A stretch of 34,173 nt of DNA from Chloroflexota bacterium (GTDB taxonomy: Bacteria > Chloroflexota > Limnocylindria > Limnocylindrales > CSP1-4): the NCBI GenBank assembly GCA_021812735.1, contig JAKAMV010000013.1, forward strand, positions 1-34,173, read 5' to 3'. This document shows, one piece after another, positions 1-6,717 of the stretch. Position 1 is the stretch's first letter, and every line of letters starts with the position of its first letter. A program made the position numbers and the translations under genes. Under the pieces are notes generated by a model that was not told the DNA's origin, ran no database searches, and saw only the letters and a program-made list of their open reading frames with translations.

Positions 1-634
1 CCGGCCCTGCCGCCCCGAACGCCGGAGCCGCTGCCTGCGCTGCCGCCGACGCCGCGGACGCCGCGGCGGGCGCCGCCGGTGTGGCCGCGGGCGCTGGTGC
101 TGCCGACGCCACCGGAGCGCCCTCCCGTATCTGGCCGTTCGACTGCAGCGCCGTCGGTCCGGCCGAGAGCCCCGGAACGCCGGCCGGCCACGTGGCCAGC
201 GCCATGACGAGCCCGATCGCCACCGCCGCCCCGGCCAACCGCTGGGCCACAACCAGCCGCCCGGCGGAGCCTCCACCAAGATCGCCCAGGCGGCGGAACC
301 AGCCACGCCACCCCGACCGCCGCAGCCGAGCCGCGACCTCGGGCGAGAGGCGAAAGTCGCGCGTGCGGGTCGGCGCGGGCAACTCGGCCGTGGCGCGAGC
401 GATCGCGCGCAGGTCGGACGCCAGCAACCGGCAATCGGGACACGTCGCCAGGAGCCGACGAGCCACCTCGGCCTCAGCAGGCGTGACGTCGCCCGCCGCG
501 AAGCGCACCACGAGCAACGCGTCGTGGTCGCCGTGGCCGTCTTGCTGGCCCGCGTCGCGCGGAGCGTGCGCGGCGCGCCCCGTCCGGCCGCCCTCGCCGA
601 GCGGCCCGTGCGTGTCGGATCGGTTCTCGTTCAC
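1..634 (-). CDS. Anti-sigma factor, membrane-anchored (3' end cut by window edge)
   Basis: The reading frame starts at GTG 634, 16 bases after the sigma-factor stop, and stays open to the window edge. It has no stop inside the window. The protein begins VNENRSDTHGPLGEGG. A cytoplasmic domain holds ATCPDCRLLASDL, the CxxC half of a zinc anti-sigma (ZAS) motif. A membrane segment GAAVAIGLVMALATW follows, then an outside Ala/Pro-rich stretch. The place directly after an ECF sigma gene fits a role in holding that sigma factor at the membrane until a signal arrives. The usual His four residues before the first Cys is Leu here, so zinc binding is uncertain. The start is not firm, because GAGGA lies only 2 bases before GTG. 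Frame and composition are seen; the anti-sigma role is inferred from topology and context. Confidence 0.72.
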   Translation of the reverse strand, partial: MNENRSDTHGPLGEGGRTGRAAHAPRDAGQQDGHGDHDALLVVRFAAGDVTPAEAEVARRLLATCPDCRLLASDLRAIARATAELPAPTRTRDFRLSPEVAARLRRSGWRGWFRRLGDLGGGSAGRLVVAQRLAGAAVAIGLVMALATWPAGVPGLSAGPTALQSNGQIREGAPVASAAPAPAATPAAPAAASAASAAAQAAAPAFGAAGP

Positions 635-650
635 GGTCCTCGTGACGCCC

Positions 651-1262
651 TCAATCTCGGAAGAGTTCCATCGAGTCCGCCAGCAGCGCCCGGAGCGCCA
701 GCCTGCCGCGGTGGATCCGTGACTTCACAGTGCCCAGCGACACGCCGGTCATCCGCGCGATCTCCGGGTAGTCGAAGCCCTCCACGTCGTACAGCAGGAT
801 CGCGGCGCGCTGGCCGTCAGTGAGCGCGGAGAGCGCGGCCGAGAGCGCGCGCGCCTGCGCGCGCCGCACCACCTCGCGCTCGGGATCCGCCGACGCGTCG
901 GCGGGCGGCTCCCACGACTCGTCCTCGCGCTCGGGATATGGTTCGCTCGGGCGCCGCTTGCGTAGCCGCAGCACGTCGGTGGAGGCGTTGACCGCAATGC
1001 GGACGAGCCACGCCCGGAACGAGTCGCCGCGGAACGAGGACAGGTTGCGGTAGGCACGCATGAACGATTCCTGCACGGCGTCGTGGGCCGCTTCGAGGTC
1101 CCCGGTCAGGCGCGCGGCGAGCGCCAGTAGATGGTCCTGGTGATGGACGACGAGCTCGTTGAACGCGTCGAGGTCGCCGCGTCGCGCCCGCTCGACCAGC
1201 CGCAGGTCGCGCTCGCGGGACGGATCGACGGCCCGCTCGACGGGCTGCGCGAGCTCTTCCAC
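651..1262 (-). CDS. RNA polymerase ECF sigma factor (sigma-70 family, RpoE-like)
   Basis: A 203-residue ECF sigma factor. Region 2 is seen as ARRGDLDAFNELVVHHQD through AVQESFMRAYRNLSSFRG and FRAWLVRIAVNASTDVLR, which bind core polymerase and the -10 element. Region 4 is seen as LSALTDGQRAAILLYDVEGF and IARMTGVSLGTVKSRIHRGR, the -35-binding helix-turn-helix. Between them lies an acidic linker. The open frame extends upstream through the complement of tRNA-Leu to about 1646, but that part does not resemble a sigma factor. GTG 1262 is the only sensible in-frame start, giving a normal family length. GGAGGAGG lies 15 bases before it, which is long. An extended -10 element lies just upstream. The downstream gene is the probable anti-sigma factor. 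Confidence 0.93.
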   Translation of the reverse strand: MEELAQPVERAVDPSRERDLRLVERARRGDLDAFNELVVHHQDHLLALAARLTGDLEAAHDAVQESFMRAYRNLSSFRGDSFRAWLVRIAVNASTDVLRLRKRRPSEPYPEREDESWEPPADASADPEREVVRRAQARALSAALSALTDGQRAAILLYDVEGFDYPEIARMTGVSLGTVKSRIHRGRLALRALLADSMELFRD

Positions 1263-1293
1263 GGCTGCGGGGTCAAGCCTCCTCCGGCGGCCG

Positions 1294-1302
1294 AGTCTAG
1301 CA
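1294..1302 (-). promoter_or_regulatory. Extended -10 promoter element for the sigma-factor gene
   Basis: On the minus strand the sequence reads TGCTAGACT, a TGn extension followed by a -10-like hexamer (4 of 6 matches to TATAAT). It sits about 32 bases before GTG 1262, so the transcript would start near 1287 and carry the GGAGGAGG ribosome site. No convincing -35 is present at 17 bases. Confidence 0.4.
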
Positions 1303-1558
1303 TGCGCCAGGCGCGCCAAACCGGCGCACCGTCGAAACCGGCGCACCGGCCGCCAACCGCGGGGTCCGAGCCACTCGGGCACGATGCTCACCATGGCTGG
1401 CGCGCCGCACAGGTATGGCAGCTCGACCGCGCGCCAGCCGGTGCCGCCTGCAACGGCACCGCGTGCACGTCTCCGCGCGCACCGGTGAAGCTGCCACTCC
1501 GCCCGGCGCGCTCGGTCGACGCGCAGCGTGCTATCGTCGGCGCCGCGATCCCCACGGC

Positions 1559-1645
1559 GCCGAAGTGGCGGAACAGGCAGACGCGACGGTCTCAAAAACC
1601 GTTGAGGGCAACCTCGTCCGGGTTCAAGTCCCGGCTTCGGCACCA
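1559..1645 (+). tRNA. tRNA-Leu (anticodon CAA)
   Basis: An 87-base class II tRNA with encoded CCA. The acceptor stem pairs GCCGAAG with CTTCGGC. The D arm is GCGGAACAGGCAGACGC. The anticodon stem ACGGT/ACCGT encloses the loop CTCAAAA, giving anticodon CAA, which reads UUG. A long variable arm (TGAGGGCAACCTCG) is typical of tRNA-Leu. The T arm is CCGGGTTCAAGTCCCGG. The complement of this gene makes the false N-terminus of the sigma-factor open frame. Confidence 0.97.
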
Positions 1646-1689
1646 CTCTCCCTCACGTGAAACGTGCCACCCGACAGTCCGTCGTCGCC

Positions 1690-1854
1690 TCACCCCGCCC
1701 CCGGCGTCCACCGCAGGCCAACGCCGACCATCGTAGGGCCGGCCAACGCCGCGGGCATCTCCTTCCCCTTGGCCCTGGCGGCCACGTTCAGATCGACGGG
1801 CCGCGCATGCGCCAAGCGGATAGTCCCCTTCCTGCGCGGGTAGGTCACCTTCAC
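1690..1854 (-). CDS. Possible small protein of 54 residues, unrecognised
   Basis: The frame opens at GTG 1854 and ends at TGA 1690. It reads VKVTYPRRKGTIRLAHAR, continues through PVDLNVAARAKGKEMP, and ends GVGLRWTPGAG. The composition looks like a genuine protein, with few Arg/Ala runs of the kind that GC-rich shadow frames give. There is no clear ribosome site (GGATGG lies just upstream). An in-frame stop 24 bases upstream rules out a long N-terminal extension. It could be a short gene, the C-terminal remnant of a broken gene, or chance. I do not recognise it. Confidence 0.25.
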   Translation of the reverse strand: MKVTYPRRKGTIRLAHARPVDLNVAARAKGKEMPAALAGPTMVGVGLRWTPGAG

Positions 1855-1901
1855 GTGGCTGATCCATCCGGAGCTTCAGTTCCCGTTGACGGTTCCACGC
1901 T

Positions 1902-2363
1902 TCAGACAGCCGACCGCACGCACACGGAGCAGGCCGATCCCCCCACCCACCGAGACCGTACCGTGCGAGCGCGCCCCCGCGCAGCTCGGGTCGCCTCAGC
2001 GGTCAGCGACTGAAGGGGCACGCCGAGCAGCTCGCGGAGTTGGGCGGTGTGCTCGACGAGCTCGCGCAGCGGGAGTGTCCGGTCGCAACCGAGGATCGCG
2101 AGCCGGACCGCGTCGGTCGCGACACGGCCGAAGGGCACGGGATCCGGCGCCGCAGCCACGATGCGCTCCACCTCGCCCAGCCAGTAGGGCAGCATCTCGG
2201 CGACGTGGGCGAGCACCTCGGGCGGCCCCCAGCGGGCCTCGCTACTATGTCCGAAGTCGGCCGCCAGCGGCCACGGCGCACCTGCCAGCACGGCTGGCCG
2301 TAGCGCGAGGAACGCCTCGGCAGCGTCGCGGAGGCGAGTGCGGAGGAGCGCGGGTTCGGTCAT
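1902..2363 (-). CDS. DinB-like/maleylpyruvate-isomerase-fold protein, tail doubtful
   Basis: ATG 2363 follows GAGGACGCCCCG, a fair ribosome site, and gives 153 residues. MTEPALLRTRLRDAAEAFL and WGPPEVLAHVAEMLPYWLGE look like the first two helices of the DinB four-helix fold, in which the His of AHVAEM would be the first metal ligand. The middle (FGRVATDAVRLAILGCDRT, LRELVEHTAQLRELL) is helical. The usual last helix with a HxxxH-type metal motif is absent. The final 30 or so residues (RARTVRSRWVGGSACSVCV) look like out-of-frame sequence, so a frameshift near 1990 or a decayed 3' end is possible. Members of this fold are often thiol-dependent or metal-dependent hydrolases or transferases; no substrate can be given. 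Confidence 0.55.
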   Translation of the reverse strand: MTEPALLRTRLRDAAEAFLALRPAVLAGAPWPLAADFGHSSEARWGPPEVLAHVAEMLPYWLGEVERIVAAAPDPVPFGRVATDAVRLAILGCDRTLPLRELVEHTAQLRELLGVPLQSLTAEATRAARGRARTVRSRWVGGSACSVCVRSAV

Positions 2364-2774
2364 CGGGGCGTCCTCGTCGTTCGCGGTGGCGATGCTCCGG
2401 GCAGTCTCGCAGGGATGCCGCGCCCCGGTACGAGGCGCCCCGGCACGGGGCGAGACGTCGCGTTCCACCCACGTGCCGGCCTCAGCCCAGATCGGGAGAC
2501 GGTCCACTCGCCGTGGCCGGTCTGGGGGCACCCTGTTCCCCGGCTGCCACCGCTACCGGACTCGGCCCGACGACGGTCGGACGTCCCCCGGGGCCAACCC
2601 CCCGCTGCCGAAGAGCCCGCTGGCACGGGGCCGCCAACAGGCCTCGCGACCGCCATTCGGCCCTATAGCGGCTGCGCCGAACGGACCACGATTCGTCTAC
2701 GGGACGGAGGCCGACGACTCGAGGCGCCGCGCCCACGGCGCACCGCGCGATGTCAGCGCGTAAAGGAGCGGCAG
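2364..2774. other. Intergenic, divergent promoters presumed
   Basis: This stretch lies between the divergent DinB-like gene and the 12-helix membrane protein. No reading frame in it has protein-like composition. The frame of the downstream gene is open back to 2415, but that part is Arg/Pro-rich noise. GCCCTATAGC near 2660-2671 could hold a -10 element; no matching -35 was found. Confidence 0.5.
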
Positions 2775-4235
2775 ATGCACAGCCCGTCTTCGACCTCCAC
2801 CCTGCCCGACGACGACGTGGCACCGATCGGGCGGCTGCCCTGGCTCACGCCCCGCCGCCTGACCTTTTTCGTCATCGGTTGGCTCGTCCTCTTCGCCCTC
2901 GGGAGCGCGTTCGTCTCGAACCCCTTTGCGAGCGAGCCGAGCGCCAGCGCACGCCCCGACTACTGGCGCGTGATGTACCTGCACGGGTTGCTCATCGGGA
3001 TGGTCGGGCTGCTGGCCCTCCTGACGACCGGCGTGCTGGGCCTGCGCGCGCGGCACACGCGGGCCTGGATCGTCGGCGGCGTGCTCTTCGCGACGGTGGT
3101 GACCGCGCTCGGCGGCATCTTCGACCGCCAGATCCCCGGGGCCGAAGTCGCCATGTGGGTCCAGATCTTCGGCTTCTTCGCCCTCGATGAGATCCTGCTC
3201 GTCCTCCTGCTCGGGATGCTCGGCGCGTGGCGGGCGGGGGTGGCCGGCACGCGGACGTTGCCCTTCGTCTCGGCCTTCCTGGCCACCGGCTCGATGTTCG
3301 TTGCCGCCCTGATGGGGCATCTCGCAGGCTGGATCCTCGAGTTCGGCAACTTCCCGCCCGCGGTCGGCTGGTATGCGGGACTGCTGGGCGAGAAGCTCGA
3401 CGACTTCGACGCCAACCTCGTCGGGTCCCACTCACACGAGATGGTGGTCGGCGTGATGGCGCTGTCGGTCTCGACCGCTGCCGTCCAGTTCAGCTACCAC
3501 ACGCTCTCGGGCAGGGCGCGTGCGGCCGCGCAGCTCGGCCTGGCCATGGTCGGCGTCGGGGCCGTGCTGATGACGATGATGTACGTCGCGATGGCCTTCA
3601 CGACCTGGGGCCCCCCGACGCTCTTCACCTCGGCCGACGGCACGAACGGGATCGCCGGGGACGATGTCGTGACGGGCCTCTTCGTGATGGCCGGTGGCCT
3701 GCTCACCCTCGTCGCAGTGGTCGGCGGCGACAGTCGGGCACGGCGGCTCATCGCTCGCCCCGTGCGTCTCGCCACGCTCTGGTCCTGGGCGTTGCTGTTC
3801 GCCACGGTGGTGGTGGCCGGCTACTTCATCGAACTCAACGAGGTCTACTTCGGAGCCGGCGATGCGAAGGCGGCGGGTGCGGCGAACGATGCGGTCTACA
3901 CGTGGCTGCACCAGGACCTCGGGCTTTTCCTCTTTCCGACGCTCGTGCTGGTGCTGCTCGCCGTGGAGCGGCTCGTAGTCCCCCGCTACCAGGACCTGAT
4001 CGGCTGGGTGACCTTGACGGGCACCAGCGTGCTGTTTCTCGGCGGCATGCTCTTTGTCTTCGCCAACCCCGCGCTCCATGGACCTGGTTACGCGGTCACA
4101 ACCGTGGGCCTCCTCGTGGTGGGTCTGGCGTTGCTGGGCACCCTCTGGTGCGGCGCGCTGGCGGGGGGCACGCGCTACTGCCCGGCCGAGCGGTTGATGC
4201 GGGCCCGGGCGGCGGCCGGGGGCCAGGGGCGCTGA
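2775..4235 (+). CDS. 12-helix integral membrane protein with intramembrane histidines (heme-copper-oxidase-like topology)
   Basis: ATG 2775 follows AAAGGAG by 6 bases, giving 486 residues. Twelve hydrophobic segments can be counted, from LTFFVIGWLVLFALGSAF near residue 30 to TVGLLVVGLALLGTLWCGAL near 460. Histidines lie inside or at the edge of helices: H70 in YLHGLLIGM (helix 2), H182 in MGHLAGW (helix 5), H219/H221 in GSHSHEM (start of helix 6) and H379 in TWLHQDLG (start of helix 10). Twelve helices with a helix-2 His are the plan of subunit I of heme-copper oxidases and nitric oxide reductases, but I cannot see the paired CuB histidines in standard spacing, and no subunit II, cytochrome c or assembly gene is nearby. 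The gene stands alone. Function is unknown; a heme or redox role is only inference. Confidence 0.85.
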   Translation: MHSPSSTSTLPDDDVAPIGRLPWLTPRRLTFFVIGWLVLFALGSAFVSNPFASEPSASARPDYWRVMYLHGLLIGMVGLLALLTTGVLGLRARHTRAWIVGGVLFATVVTALGGIFDRQIPGAEVAMWVQIFGFFALDEILLVLLLGMLGAWRAGVAGTRTLPFVSAFLATGSMFVAALMGHLAGWILEFGNFPPAVGWYAGLLGEKLDDFDANLVGSHSHEMVVGVMALSVSTAAVQFSYHTLSGRARAAAQLGLAMVGVGAVLMTMMYVAMAFTTWGPPTLFTSADGTNGIAGDDVVTGLFVMAGGLLTLVAVVGGDSRARRLIARPVRLATLWSWALLFATVVVAGYFIELNEVYFGAGDAKAAGAANDAVYTWLHQDLGLFLFPTLVLVLLAVERLVVPRYQDLIGWVTLTGTSVLFLGGMLFVFANPALHGPGYAVTTVGLLVVGLALLGTLWCGALAGGTRYCPAERLMRARAAAGGQGR

Positions 4236-4747
4236 TCCGGGCCTCGCCGAGCGCAAGGACGAGCCGCCGTCGTCAGCCCCGGCGGAAGTGCCCAGGCCGG
4301 CGTTCGCGCGCCACGGCGGTCGCTGCTGCCGACCGCGACGGCAGCAGCGCTTCGATCTCCCCGCGGTACCGGCGGCCCGTCCGCGTGCGGGCGAGCGACT
4401 CCAGGAAGGGCCGGGGTCGTGGCGGGCGATCTCGCTGGGCGCGGTTGTCGGCAGGCCGGTGACGGGCCGTCCCGCTGCCTAGCTCGGCGATCATTGCTCA
4501 TTGGCACCCGCTTCCTCCAGGACTCTTGGTGGAACGCGCGACCGAAGACACGCGCAACGCGGACGATGGCGCGCACCGTCTGGTGACGAGCGGCACCATC
4601 GCGACCAGCGAATTGCCACGCCGAACGCACACGTCACCGTGCCGACAGACGCCCGACCCTTGCAGACTGCCATGCATCGCGCGGAGGGCACTCGTGATCG
4701 CCGACTGCACCGTGGCCCGTAACATCGCGCTTCGAATCGGCCGTAGC
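4236..4747. other. Intergenic, lower-GC region without a convincing gene
   Basis: About 640 bases separate the membrane protein from the lipoprotein; this is the first part. A 73-residue minus-strand frame (4273-4494, starting MIAELGSGTARHRP) lacks a ribosome site and is not recognised. GC content drops from about 4500 on, as expected for regulatory DNA. No terminator hairpin with a T run was found after 4235. Confidence 0.5.
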
Positions 4748-4788
4748 TTGCGAAACACCACGTGCCAACATTGCGACCAAGTTTGCGA
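4748..4788 (+). repeat. Three TTGCGA direct repeats upstream of the lipoprotein gene
   Basis: TTGCGA occurs at 4748-4753, 4771-4776 and 4783-4788, at distances of 23 and 12 bases. The last two are one helical turn apart, as expected for a tandem site of an OmpR-type regulator. Such a regulator is encoded in the same operon. Autoregulation is inference. Confidence 0.35.
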
Positions 4789-4823
4789 ATAGTCGGAGCC
4801 GTGAACGCGCACCAGTGGACTAC

Positions 4824-4832
4824 TGCTACGAT
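4824..4832 (+). promoter_or_regulatory. Extended -10 promoter for the lipoprotein/two-component operon
   Basis: TGCTACGAT is a TGn extended -10 with a TACGAT hexamer (4 of 6 matches). Transcription would start near 4839, upstream of GTG 4875 but downstream of the alternative GTG 4815. This supports the later start. No good -35 is present. Confidence 0.4.
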
Positions 4833-4874
4833 GGCGCGCGGGCGTCGGGATCCGGCTCAGGGCGGTTCGCATTC

Positions 4875-5993
4875 GTGAAATTCCAGCGCGCGCGCTCGAC
4901 CTATGCGGCACTTGTCGGGGCCGCCGTGCTCGCCGCCGCGTGCGCGACAGGAGGCAGCGGCACGTCATCAGGGGCGACGTTGCCTCCGAACGTCCCGATG
5001 CCGGCGCAGGCCACGCTCGTCATGGGCGCACAGGGCGGTGGAAGCGACGCGAACGCCAGGGTGTACGGCTTCGCGTCGAGCCTCCCACCAGCCGAGGCGC
5101 AGCGGGCGTACACCGCGGAACTGCGGGCCGCGGGGTATCTCCCGATAGGCGAAGAGGCGGGGTGGTTCCTCTTCCGGAACAGCGCCGGGGTCGTGCTGGC
5201 GGTCAGCTTCGGCTCCAGCGGACCGCCGACTGGGATCGTCGTGCGCGTGCTCCCGCCCGGCTCCTCAACGGCTCCGGCTTCGTCTGTCGAGCCCAGTGGA
5301 GACCTCGAGTCGATCGCCGTGCCCCGACCGGGTCCGCCGCACGGGCCGCCGGCCTGGGCGTCCACTCCCGGCATCGGGAACGGCAACGTACCTGGCCGCG
5401 GACTCGGGAAGGGGAACGGCATTGGCAACGGCCTGGGGGACGGCGGCGGTCTGGGCAGGGGCCATGCGGCGGGGACACCCGGCGCCAGCGCAAATGGCAA
5501 TGGCCTCGGCCACGGTCATGGTGTGGGGAACGGTAACGGTGCGAGCCATGGCGCGAGCCCTGGGAGCGGCAACCCCGGCGGGAATGGCAAGGCCAATGGC
5601 AAGGTCAACGGCCGGGCGCCCGCCACCGGGACCCCCGTGCCGAGCGGCGCTGGCGCCGTCCCTCACGGCACGCCAAATGCGAACGGCAATGGTGCCGGAA
5701 AGAGTCATGGCAACAGCAGCGGCAACGGGGCCAGCAACCACATCGTGAACCCCGCCGCCAACGGAAACGGGAGCGCCAACGCCGGTGTCAATGCCAACGC
5801 CGCCGGCAACACCACCGGTGCGTCGAAGCCGAGCAACAATGTGCGCGCCAACCCGGGCGGAAATCCGAACACGTCGGGAATCGTCGGCGGAAACGGCAAC
5901 GCTGGAGGGCTCGGAAACAGCAATGCAACTGGCAAGGGCAATGGCGAAGGAAACGGCAACGTCGCAGGAAACGGAACCGGGGCGAACCACTGA
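4875..5993 (+). CDS. Secreted lipoprotein with long Gly/Asn-rich low-complexity tail
   Basis: A start at GTG 4875 (AGGGCGG nine bases upstream) gives 372 residues beginning VKFQRARSTYAALVGAAVLA, a textbook lipoprotein signal with lipobox LAAAC. The alternative GTG 4815 would bury this signal. A folded domain of about 100 residues follows (PMPAQATLVMGAQGGGSD, PAEAQRAYTAELRAAGY, EEAGWFLFRNSAGVVLAVSF, GIVVRVLPPG). From about residue 155 to the end the protein is almost all Gly, Asn, Ala, Ser and His in NGNG-type units (GIGNGNVPGRGLGKGNGIGN, GLGHGHGVGNGNG). The tail is likely unfolded and exposed outside the cell. The 3' end overlaps the response-regulator gene, so the lipoprotein may be part of the sensing system or its main target. 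I do not recognise the folded domain. Confidence 0.82.
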   Translation: MKFQRARSTYAALVGAAVLAAACATGGSGTSSGATLPPNVPMPAQATLVMGAQGGGSDANARVYGFASSLPPAEAQRAYTAELRAAGYLPIGEEAGWFLFRNSAGVVLAVSFGSSGPPTGIVVRVLPPGSSTAPASSVEPSGDLESIAVPRPGPPHGPPAWASTPGIGNGNVPGRGLGKGNGIGNGLGDGGGLGRGHAAGTPGASANGNGLGHGHGVGNGNGASHGASPGSGNPGGNGKANGKVNGRAPATGTPVPSGAGAVPHGTPNANGNGAGKSHGNSSGNGASNHIVNPAANGNGSANAGVNANAAGNTTGASKPSNNVRANPGGNPNTSGIVGGNGNAGGLGNSNATGKGNGEGNGNVAGNGTGANH

Positions 5994-6717
5994 TCGTCGC
6001 CTGCGCTCCGGCGCACGCCGGGGTCGGCCAACCGCGCGACGGATCCTGCTCGTCGACGACGACGTCCAGCTATTAGTCCAACTCGCCGAGCGCCTCAAGC
6101 GCGACGGGTTCAGCGTGTCGACGGCGCGCTCCGGCAAGGAGGCGTTGCAGCGGCTCGATAAGTGGTGGCCCGAGATCATCGTGCTCGACCTGATGATGCC
6201 CGGCATGGACGGCGAGGAGGTGGCCGCGCAGATCAAGCGGCGCGCCGACCTGCCGATCATCGTGCTCTCGGCGATCACGGCTGGCGAGAGTAAGGTCAAG
6301 CTGATCGAACGCTACGCCGAGGACTACATCACGAAGCCTTTCGAGTACCCCGAGCTGCGTGCCCGGATCAAGCGCGTCCGGCAACGGCTTGGCGGGCTGA
6401 TCCCCGGCCGCGAGATCCGACTGGGCCCGGACCTGACGCTCGTGCTCGAACGGAAAGAATGCTTCGTGGCCGGCAGCCGCGTAAAGCTGAGCCCGACCGA
6501 GGTGCGTGTTCTCACGGCCCTGGCTGCCAACCTGGGTGAGGTAGTGTCCGTCGAGCAGCTCACCCTGCACGGGTGGAGCGAGGTCGACGCGGCGGACGCG
6601 TCATATGTCTGGGTCGCCATCCGGCGGTTGCGCCAGAAGATCGAGCTCGACCCCGACCATCCCCGCTATCTCCTCACGGAGCGCGGCGTGGGCTATCGGC
6701 TCGTCCCCGCAGCGTGA
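5941..6717 (+). CDS. Response regulator, OmpR/PhoB type (receiver plus winged helix)
   Basis: The receiver domain has the acidic pocket (RILLVDDDVQ, residues 34-43), the phosphorylated Asp in IIVLDLMMPGMDG (D83), the switch Ser in PIIVLSA and the conserved Lys in YITKPF (K132). The winged-helix DNA-binding domain runs from about residue 160: LSPTEVRVLTALAANLGEVV, then VWVAIRRLRQKIELDPDHP and LLTERGVGYRLV. The start is uncertain. Between the upstream stop at 5993 and the receiver there is no ATG, GTG or TTG in frame, only CTG 6001. The nearest standard start is ATG 5941, inside the lipoprotein gene, which would give a 33-residue N-terminal extension. Translation is probably coupled. The gene ends in a GTGA overlap with the kinase gene, its obvious partner. 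Confidence 0.93.
   Translation: MAKETATSQETEPGRTTDRRLRSGARRGRPTARRILLVDDDVQLLVQLAERLKRDGFSVSTARSGKEALQRLDKWWPEIIVLDLMMPGMDGEEVAAQIKRRADLPIIVLSAITAGESKVKLIERYAEDYITKPFEYPELRARIKRVRQRLGGLIPGREIRLGPDLTLVLERKECFVAGSRVKLSPTEVRVLTALAANLGEVVSVEQLTLHGWSEVDAADASYVWVAIRRLRQKIELDPDHPRYLLTERGVGYRLVPAA

Noticed and set aside
81..722. A 213-residue plus-strand frame at the left edge
   Set aside because: It is antisense to the anti-sigma factor, whose frame has a CPDC motif and a membrane helix.
1263..1646. Long N-terminal extension of the sigma factor starting MVPKPGLEPG
   Set aside because: Its first part is the translated complement of tRNA-Leu, and the rest is Arg-rich. ECF sigma factors do not have such extensions.
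2415..2774. N-terminal extension of the 12-helix protein by 120 residues
   Set aside because: Arg/Pro-rich without pattern; ATG 2775 has a strong, well-spaced ribosome site.
4273..4494. A 73-residue minus-strand frame starting MIAELGSG
   Set aside because: No ribosome site, no motif, and Arg-rich content as in non-coding GC-rich DNA. It could be real but cannot be supported.
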